Shown here: positions 57,942 to 64,000 of the stretch, piece by piece
Layout of the letters: every line of letters begins with the position of its first letter
How positions within the stretch are numbered: the first letter of the stretch is position 1
Assembly (NCBI GenBank): GCA_021792755.1
Contig: JAJYUA010000011.1
Location: 1-64,000 of the forward strand
Length of the DNA: 64,000 nt
From: Pseudomonadota bacterium
Lineage (GTDB): Bacteria > Pseudomonadota > Gammaproteobacteria > Steroidobacterales > Steroidobacteraceae
Direction: 5' to 3'
The notes under the pieces: generated by a model
The model's database searches: none
What the model saw: only the letters and a program-made list of their open reading frames with translations
What the model was told of the DNA's origin: nothing
Translations under genes and position numbers: made by a program

Positions 57942-59642
57942 ATGAGCGCCACGAAGCGATTCATCGAGACACGAGACCGGCTGTTGCGGTTGCGGGAGGA
58001 TCTGGCCGCGGCGCGGCAGGAATTCGAGTGGCCGCAATTCGATGAGTTCAATTGGGCGAGAGATTACTTCGATGTGATTGCCCGCGACAACGACCGGCCG
58101 GCGCTGAGGGTCGTGGATGACGGGGGCCATGGCGAGACGCTTTCCTTTGAGCATCTCGCCCGCCGCTCCTCGCAGGTGGCCAACTGGCTGTCCGGGCTCG
58201 GTGTGGGGCACGGCGACCCTATCCTCGTCATGCTCGGGAACGTGACGGCGTTGTGGGAGACGATGCTTGCGGCAATCAAGATCGGCGCGGTGATCGTTCC
58301 GGCGACCACGCTGCTCGAGCACGGGGACCTGGCCGATCGCATCGCGCGGGGTGGTGTCAAGGCGGTCGTGACGCACTCACGATTGACGGGCCGGCTGGAC
58401 GGCATGGATGGAGCGCCGATTCGGATAGCGGTCGGGGAAAAGGTGCCGGGATGGCTCGACTATGCGACCTCCGGGCAGGCCGAGCGGCGGTTCGTCCCCT
58501 CGGTCAACACCAAGGCAGACGATCTGCTGTTTCTTTACTTCACCTCCGGAACCACCGCCCGTCCGAAGCTGGTCGCCCACACCCAGGCGAGCTATCCCGT
58601 CGGACATCTTTCGACCATGTACTGGCTGGGTTTGAAGCCCGGCGACGTCCATCTCAACTTGAGCTCACCGGGCTGGGCCAAGCATGCCTGGTCGTGTTTT
58701 TTCGCTCCCTGGAGCGCGCAGGCCTGTGTGTTGGCCTACCAGTACGAGCGGTTCGATCCCCAGAGGTTGTTGGATCAGCTCGTCCGCAGCCGCGTGACGA
58801 CTTTCTGCGCGCCTCCTACGGTCTGGCGCATGCTGATCCAGCAGGACCTGCGGCGCTGGCCCGTGGCCTTGCGCGAGGCGGTCAGCGCCGGTGAGCCGCT
58901 CAACCCGGAGGTCATCGAGCAGGTTCAACGGGCCTGGGGCCTGACGATCCGCGACGGCTATGGTCAGACCGAGACTACCGCTCAGATCGGCAACTCCCCC
59001 TGTCAGCCCGTCAAGGCCGGCTCCATGGGCCGGCCTCTGCCGGGCTATGAGATCGTGCTGCGCGACCCGGAGGGGCGAATCGGGGAGGAGGGCGAGATTT
59101 GCATCGACCTCTCTCGGCGCCCCGCGAGTCTCATGTGCGGATACCTGGACGATCCGGAGCGCACCGTCGAGGTGATGCGCGACGGGTACTACCATACGGG
59201 CGATGTGGCCTCGCGGGATGCCGACGGCTATCTGTCCTACGTCGGCCGGATGGACGATGTGTTCAAGTCGTCCGATTACCGGATCAGTCCCTTCGAGCTC
59301 GAGAGCGTCCTGGTCGAGCATGCGGCGGTTGTGGAAGCCGCCGTCGTACCGAGCCCCGACGCGCTGCGCCTGGCCGTACCCAAGGCATTCGTGACACTTG
59401 GGGTCGGACACCTTGCCGATGCGGATACGGCGCGCTCTATATTCGAGCACGTCCGCGCGCGTGTCTCTGCCTACAAGCGAATCCGGCGGCTGGAGTTCAA
59501 GGCGCTTCCCAAGACCATATCCGGCAAAATCCGCCGCGTGGAGCTGCGTAACGCCGAGCTGGCGCGCGCCTGCGGTGGGCGCAATGCCAACGAGTTCTGG
59601 GAAGAGGATTTCTCGGAGTTCTCGGCCGGAACGAGGCGTTAG
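57942..59642 (+). CDS. AMP-forming acyl-CoA ligase
   Basis: A 566-aa ANL-superfamily enzyme that activates a carboxylic acid as acyl-adenylate and then forms the CoA thioester. Motifs: FTSGTTARPKLVAHTQ (A3, residues 200-215), GYGQTETT (A5), YHTGDVASRD (A7), and KTISGKIRR (A10 Lys). The N-terminus and overall length resemble medium-chain (ACSM-like) and benzoate/anthranilate-type ligases. Substrate unknown. A partial duplicate of its N-terminus lies just upstream. The FIST gene follows. Confidence 0.92.
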   Translation: MSATKRFIETRDRLLRLREDLAAARQEFEWPQFDEFNWARDYFDVIARDNDRPALRVVDDGGHGETLSFEHLARRSSQVANWLSGLGVGHGDPILVMLGNVTALWETMLAAIKIGAVIVPATTLLEHGDLADRIARGGVKAVVTHSRLTGRLDGMDGAPIRIAVGEKVPGWLDYATSGQAERRFVPSVNTKADDLLFLYFTSGTTARPKLVAHTQASYPVGHLSTMYWLGLKPGDVHLNLSSPGWAKHAWSCFFAPWSAQACVLAYQYERFDPQRLLDQLVRSRVTTFCAPPTVWRMLIQQDLRRWPVALREAVSAGEPLNPEVIEQVQRAWGLTIRDGYGQTETTAQIGNSPCQPVKAGSMGRPLPGYEIVLRDPEGRIGEEGEICIDLSRRPASLMCGYLDDPERTVEVMRDGYYHTGDVASRDADGYLSYVGRMDDVFKSSDYRISPFELESVLVEHAAVVEAAVVPSPDALRLAVPKAFVTLGVGHLADADTARSIFEHVRARVSAYKRIRRLEFKALPKTISGKIRRVELRNAELARACGGRNANEFWEEDFSEFSAGTRR

Positions 59643-59688
59643 TCCGGCAGACGCCCGGGTGACGATCGGCTCGGCATCGGTGGTCAAA

Positions 59689-60855
59689 ATGAGCGTGCGG
59701 CGGCAAGACCCGGAATCCATCGTGCTGATCAGCACGGAGGCCGCCGGCGAGCAGGCTGCGGCAGCGGCCATTGCCACGCAGCTGCCAGGCGGGCAGGACG
59801 GCTTCACGACCCTGTTCTGCGGCGGCCGGTACGATCTGGGTAGGCTCGGCCACGGTTTGAGCGCCGCAGGTCATGACCGCGTGGTCGCGGCAGCCTCCAG
59901 CCGCGCGATCGGGCCCGCCGGATTCCTCGCCAACGGCATCACGGGATTCCATCTGCCGGCCGGTCGTTTCAAGGTGGCGGATGCGCTCATCGAAAATGTC
60001 GCCGAATTCGGCCTGCCTGACGCACGGCACGTGGTCCGCTCGCTGCTGCGCCGCCTGAGACGCGCCACGAACGCCGAGTGGCCTCATCTGTTCGCCATGG
60101 TTCTAGTGGATGCCGAGCCGAGGTGCGAGGAGCGGCTCGTCGCCGCGCTCGGCACCGAGCTGGGGGGCGTGCCCCTGGTCGGCGGCTCGGCGGGAGATGT
60201 CTACTTCAATCCTTTGGGGCAGATCACGACCGCAACCCGTGTGCTGCATCAGCGCCGCGCTGTCCGCGGAGGGGCCGTGTTCTGCATCGTCGCCGGGCGC
60301 GATCCGGTGCTGGCGCTCAGCCATCACAATTTCGTGCCGGGCCGGCGGCGGCTCGTGGTGACCGACGCCGATCCGGACAGGCGGCTCGTGCGCGAGATCG
60401 ACGGACGAAGCGCCCTGAAGGTGTACGCCGCGGCATGCGGCCTGAAATCCGTGCCGAAGGACGCGGGCGTTTTTGCCCCCTTCCCCCTGATGATCAAGGT
60501 CGGCGGCCAATACTTCCCTCGCGGGATGCAACGCATCTATGAGGACGGATCCATGGAATTCGCCTGCGCGATGGAGCCGGGGCTCGTGGTCGCCGTTGCG
60601 AAGCCGGTGGACATGCTTGAGCGGTTGACCGGGGCCTTTGATACCCTGAGCAAAGCGCTCGGCACCCCGGAGCTCGTCATAGGCTTCGATTGCGCGGCGC
60701 GCACGGGGAGCATGGAACGGCACGGTCTGTCAACGGCCGTCTCTGGCCTGTTCGAAAAGCACCGGGTCGTCGGCTTCTCCACACTGGGAGAGCAATTCAA
60801 TACCATTCACGTGAACAACTCCTTCACTTGCCTGGGCGTGGCGCAGAGAAAATAG
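59689..60855 (+). CDS. FIST-domain signal-sensing protein
   Basis: A 388-aa protein with FIST_N and FIST_C domains: LFCGGRYDLGRLGHGLSAAG, VPLVGGSAGDVYF, then PFPLMIKVGGQYFPRGMQ and a final VVGFSTLGEQFNTIHVNNSF. FIST proteins are thought to bind small ligands such as amino acids and feed signal kinases. ATG at 59689 chosen; a GTG at 59659 is possible. It is followed after 13 bases by a hybrid histidine kinase, so the two form a sensing pair. Confidence 0.87.
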   Translation: MSVRRQDPESIVLISTEAAGEQAAAAAIATQLPGGQDGFTTLFCGGRYDLGRLGHGLSAAGHDRVVAAASSRAIGPAGFLANGITGFHLPAGRFKVADALIENVAEFGLPDARHVVRSLLRRLRRATNAEWPHLFAMVLVDAEPRCEERLVAALGTELGGVPLVGGSAGDVYFNPLGQITTATRVLHQRRAVRGGAVFCIVAGRDPVLALSHHNFVPGRRRLVVTDADPDRRLVREIDGRSALKVYAAACGLKSVPKDAGVFAPFPLMIKVGGQYFPRGMQRIYEDGSMEFACAMEPGLVVAVAKPVDMLERLTGAFDTLSKALGTPELVIGFDCAARTGSMERHGLSTAVSGLFEKHRVVGFSTLGEQFNTIHVNNSFTCLGVAQRK

Positions 60856-60868
60856 CGGCGGGCGAATC

Positions 60869-62275
60869 ATGTCCATCTTGGCCACACGCCGACATTCCAA
60901 ACGTTCGGATCTCGAAAGGCGGCTCGCGCGGCTCAAGGAACAAAATCGGGCACTCCGCAAGACCGTTCAAGCCCTGATGGCGCGCGTCGAGCGGGAGGTG
61001 GACGCGCAAGGTACGTCGTTTTCCTGGTTCCAGGCCGCGGCAAAGCTCGAGGAGGCCATCCGCCAGCGCACCGAGCAGTACGAGATCCTCAACGCGCGGC
61101 TCTCGCGGGAGCTCGAGTCGCGTCGCGACATCGAGCTCGCCTTGAAGCAGGCGAAGCAGCGGGCCGAGCTTGCCGATCAGAGCAAGACCCGCTTTCTTGC
61201 GGCGGCGAGCCATGATCTACGTCAGCCGCTCAATTCAGCGGTCCTGTTTCTCGAGTCCATCGACGATGACGCCCTGTCGAGCGGCGACCGCGCCATGGTA
61301 CATCGCTCGCGACTGGCGCTCGCCTCGCTGAACAACCTGTTGGCAACTCTGCTGGACGTGGCGCGGCTCGACTCGGGAGGGATCGAGCCGCAACTGACCG
61401 ATTTTCCGGTCTCGGCGCTGCTCGACCGGCTGGGCCCGGAATTCCAGGCGGTGGCGCGCGCGGCCGGGATCGAGCTGCGCATCATCGCCAGTCACGCACG
61501 GGTGCATACGGACCTGCGCTTGCTGGAAACCGTATTGCGCAACTTGATCAGCAACGCCATCCGCTACACTCCTCGCGGCCGGGTGCTGGTGGGATGCCGG
61601 CGCCGTCCGGACGGCCTCATGATCTGTGTGTACGACACGGGAGTCGGGATCGAGCGCGAGCACCTCAATGCGATCTTCGACCCGTACTACCAAGTCCCGC
61701 ACAGCGCCCGGCCCGATGGCGTCGGGATCGGGCTCGGTCTGTCGATCGTCAGCAGGATCTGCCAGATGCTCTGCCTGCGGCGGGTGCTGCGCTCACGGCC
61801 GGGCAAGGGGTCGCTCTTTGCCGTAATCGTTCCCTACGGGGCGGCTTCGGCGGACTCGCCGGAGGATCTTGCTTGGCCGGGCGTGCGGCGGGCCAAGCTT
61901 GGCTCGCGTCCGCCGACCGTGGTCGTCATCGACGACAGCGCCGAGGCCCTGCTCGGCATGTCGGCGGTGCTCGAGAAGTGGGGCTGCCGGCCGGTCACGG
62001 CGGCCACCGCAAGCGACGCCGTGGTGCAGCTCATATCGGCCGATCTTGAGCCTGACCTGGTGATCAGCGACTATCATCTTGCCGGCCGTCTCAAGGGCGA
62101 TGCGGCGATCGCGCAAATTCGCCGGGAATTCGACCGCTCGCCGGCGTCACTGATCATGACCAGCGATCCGGATCCAGCGCTGCGCGAACGGCTTCAGAGG
62201 CGGGGATTCCGGGTGCTCGACAAACCGCTCAACGTCGCAAAGCTGCGGGCCTTCATTGAGCGCCTGACCGGCTGA
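60869..62275 (+). CDS. Soluble hybrid histidine kinase/response regulator
   Basis: A 468-aa protein without membrane segments. Residues 12-105 form a coiled coil. DHp domain: AAASHDLRQPLNSAVLF with His115. HATPase: NLISNAIRYTP, DTGVGI and GIGLGLSIV. A C-terminal receiver carries Asp401 (LVISDYHLAG) and Lys in VLDKPLN. This resembles the kinases found next to FIST genes; input would come from the FIST protein. The convergent NarL regulator is a likely phosphorelay partner. Confidence 0.9.
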   Translation: MSILATRRHSKRSDLERRLARLKEQNRALRKTVQALMARVEREVDAQGTSFSWFQAAAKLEEAIRQRTEQYEILNARLSRELESRRDIELALKQAKQRAELADQSKTRFLAAASHDLRQPLNSAVLFLESIDDDALSSGDRAMVHRSRLALASLNNLLATLLDVARLDSGGIEPQLTDFPVSALLDRLGPEFQAVARAAGIELRIIASHARVHTDLRLLETVLRNLISNAIRYTPRGRVLVGCRRRPDGLMICVYDTGVGIEREHLNAIFDPYYQVPHSARPDGVGIGLGLSIVSRICQMLCLRRVLRSRPGKGSLFAVIVPYGAASADSPEDLAWPGVRRAKLGSRPPTVVVIDDSAEALLGMSAVLEKWGCRPVTAATASDAVVQLISADLEPDLVISDYHLAGRLKGDAAIAQIRREFDRSPASLIMTSDPDPALRERLQRRGFRVLDKPLNVAKLRAFIERLTG

Positions 62276-62323
62276 GATGCCCGTCAGGGCGACCGGCGGG
62301 TTTCGCGCCCGGGCGCAAACGCC

Positions 62324-62989
62324 CTAGTCGCTTAGGAGCCTGCGGGCCGCATTGGCCGCCTGCGTTCGGTTCGATACCCCGAGCTTTCTGAAGATCGCCG
62401 ACACATGCGCCTTGACCGTGATCTCACTGATCTCGAGGTCGCGCGCGATCTGTTTGTTGGACAACCCCTGGGTCAGCAATCTGAGCACCCGTAACTGCCG
62501 CGAGGTGAGCGGCTCGCCGATCGGATCGGCGGGGGCCGAGCCGAGTGACATCGAATGGCGTAGCGCCGTCGCCGCGGGCAGGTAGGTTCCGCCGGCCATG
62601 ACGAGGCGAATGGCCTGCACGAGGACATCGCCGGGCGCTGATTTGGGAACATAGCCCGCGGCGCCGGCCAGACGCGCTTCGCTCATCGTCGCGGGGTCGT
62701 CATTGCCCGAGACGACGATGATGGGAGTCAAAGGCGCGGCGTCGTGAACGTATCGCAGGCAGGACAGGCCGGTCGCCCCCGGAAGGTTCAGGTCGAGCAC
62801 GATCAAATCAAAATCCGAATCGGACGCGACTTGGTTCATCACCTCGTCCTGGCAGGCAGCCTCGGCTACCTGGGCTCCGCTGCAGGCCCGCGGCAGGATC
62901 GTCTGCAGGGCCGCCCGGTACAGCGGATGGTCGTCCGCAATCAAAACCCGTTTTGCCTGGTCGGTGAGCATCGCGCTGCCGTCTGTCAT
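62324..62989 (-). CDS. NarL/FixJ-family response regulator
   Basis: A 221-aa regulator with a receiver (acidic IADDHP, phospho-acceptor Asp66 in LIVLDLNLPGA, Lys in VPKSAPGD) and a LuxR-type HTH at the C-terminus (TSRQLRVLRLLTQGLSNKQI, SEITVKAHVSAIFRKL). ATG at 62989 chosen; a TTG at 63007 or ATG at 62971 is possible. It is convergent with the hybrid kinase and divergent from a TonB receptor 222 bases away. Confidence 0.9.
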   Translation of the reverse strand: MTDGSAMLTDQAKRVLIADDHPLYRAALQTILPRACSGAQVAEAACQDEVMNQVASDSDFDLIVLDLNLPGATGLSCLRYVHDAAPLTPIIVVSGNDDPATMSEARLAGAAGYVPKSAPGDVLVQAIRLVMAGGTYLPAATALRHSMSLGSAPADPIGEPLTSRQLRVLRLLTQGLSNKQIARDLEISEITVKAHVSAIFRKLGVSNRTQAANAARRLLSD

Positions 62990-63211
62990 GGACGCACGGG
63001 ACAACAAAGGCTATGAACCTTTGACATCATACCAAAGTATCCCCTGCCACCGCCCAATGGGTGATGGCTACGGCCGCCAGCCCGGGGATACTGCGGTGTA
63101 CAGGCACACGAACGCTTGGCAGATCCGATCGATGGCATCGCGCGAACCAAGCGCGGCCTGTGATCGCGGACACCCATCTGCGCCGACCGAATTGGGGGAT
63201 GAATGATAAGC

Positions 63212-64000
63212 ATGGCACGGCCTCGTTTGCGCCCGACCTGGGCGATCCTCGGCATGGCCCTGGGAACGTCTCTCCGTACCGGGCGCTTACAGGCACAACC
63301 GGCGCGGCCGCAGGCGCGACAGCCGGCTGCGGCGGCCGTCGATGCGGACCCGCCGGCCGTGCAAGCGACTGCATCGGTCAGCGTCCCGAGTGGCGCTTTG
63401 CAGGAGGTCGTGGTCACGGCCGAGCGGGTCGCTCAAAACATTCAGCGGGTGCCGGCCTCCATGAATGTGCTGACCTCGAGTAGCCTGAGCCACCTGCAAA
63501 TCACTACGCCCCAGGATCTCATGACGTATATCCCCCAGCTTCAGGCGAACGGCATCGCCGGAGAAGCGACGCCCATGTATTCGATTCGCGGCGTCTCGAT
63601 GATGGATTACAGCGTCGGCCAGCAGGGGCCGGTGGAGGAGTACCTGGATCAGGTTCCGCTCGAGACCCGCGCGCTCAGCGGCGGCGTCAACCTCTTCGAC
63701 ATGCAGCGCATCGACGTTCTGCTCGGCCCGCAGGGCACCCTTTACGGACACAACGCGACCGCCGGCGCGATCAACTTCGTCACCCAGCCGCCGAAATTCC
63801 ACGATTCAGGGTACATCACCCTCGGCGCCGGCAATTACCGCTTCCGCGAGGGAAATGCAGCCCGGTTATGCAATGATTGGGTCTACTTTGCACTTTTTCG
63901 GTATCCGGGTCTTCCACCCTTCCGTAGACTTGCGTTGAATCGCGTCACGTTCCACGTGGGGAGGGGAGCGGCGCAATCCGTGCGCCTGTTGCGCACGGGC
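63212..64000 (+). CDS. TonB-dependent receptor, N-terminal part (possibly interrupted)
   Basis: The frame starts MARPRLRPTWAILGMALGTS, a signal-like N-terminus, followed by plug-domain features: LQEVVVTAERVAQNIQRVPA, MYSIRGVSMMD, IDVLLGPQGTLYGHNATAGA. The match holds to about GNYRFREG at 63850. The next ~145 bases remain open in frame but the encoded residues (ARLCNDWVYFALFRYPGLPP) are unlike a barrel, and the base composition changes. Either an insertion sequence begins there or the gene is rearranged. The rest is outside the window. Confidence 0.75.
   Translation, partial: MARPRLRPTWAILGMALGTSLRTGRLQAQPARPQARQPAAAAVDADPPAVQATASVSVPSGALQEVVVTAERVAQNIQRVPASMNVLTSSSLSHLQITTPQDLMTYIPQLQANGIAGEATPMYSIRGVSMMDYSVGQQGPVEEYLDQVPLETRALSGGVNLFDMQRIDVLLGPQGTLYGHNATAGAINFVTQPPKFHDSGYITLGAGNYRFREGNAARLCNDWVYFALFRYPGLPPFRRLALNRVTFHVGRGAAQSVRLLRTG
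63855..64000. mobile_element. Possible insertion-sequence end inside the receptor gene
   Basis: From about 63855 the DNA turns AT-richer and no longer encodes receptor sequence. It contains TTTGCACTTTTTCGG at 63887-63901, a word type often found near insertion-sequence ends and with an 11-base match at 51350-51360. No transposase can be read in the few bases left. This is a weak call. Confidence 0.3.

Overview
The window is 64 kb of GC-rich chromosomal DNA from a gammaproteobacterium. This is inferred from the spc/alpha ribosomal operon order, the miaB-phoH(ybeZ)-ybeY-corC-lnt-leuS-lptE gene order, and many TonB-dependent receptors with AraC-type regulators. The style recalls the Steroidobacter/Nevskia/Xanthomonas-related groups, but the exact lineage is a guess.

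Layout. 1-5347: end of the spc operon and the alpha operon (rpsE end, rpmD, rplO, secY, rpmJ, rpsM, rpsK, rpsD, rpoA, rplQ). 5800-11114: mscL, an M24 peptidase (pepQ-like), a Gly/Ser-repeat lipoprotein and uvrA. 11278-15770: an OmpR-type two-component system beside three small c-type cytochromes, a four-helix membrane protein and a translationally coupled Cys-rich mini-ORF, probably one electron-transfer locus. 16961-17458: ssb. 17725-24238: AraC regulator, TonB receptor, quinohaemoprotein (PQQ plus cytochrome c) dehydrogenase with an unusual metal site, and a SnoaL-like lipoprotein. 24286-26809: amtB, a decayed glucokinase-like pseudogene and an unknown membrane protein. 27110-36377: the conserved tRNA-modification/ribosome-maturation/envelope run miaB to lptE, then a small HExxH protein. 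36561-39551: a three-domain carrier protein-acyl-AMP ligase-acyltransferase fusion.

The most unusual part is 39519-57723. It is an 18 kb segment bounded by a perfect 68-bp direct repeat. The left copy forms the last codons of the acyltransferase fusion; the right copy cuts off a truncated acyl-CoA ligase. This is what a genomic island integrated into the 3' end of a gene would look like. The segment carries a DabB-DabA inorganic-carbon uptake operon with a tail of cysD (no cysN in the window) and an 86-aa unknown protein, a divergent LysR regulator, tspO, IS66 and IS1634 transposase remnants, and an AraC-PLP decarboxylase-TonB receptor-amidase module.

57942-64000: an intact acyl-CoA ligase related to the truncated one, a FIST sensor protein, a soluble hybrid histidine kinase, a convergent NarL-type response regulator, and the start of a third TonB receptor. 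That receptor's sequence stops resembling its family about 145 bp before the window edge.

Of interest: the dab-cysD operon inside a putative island, the modified metal site of the PQQ dehydrogenase, a long-range hairpin in the leuS leader, and a boxA-like rRNA leader motif with no rRNA gene nearby.
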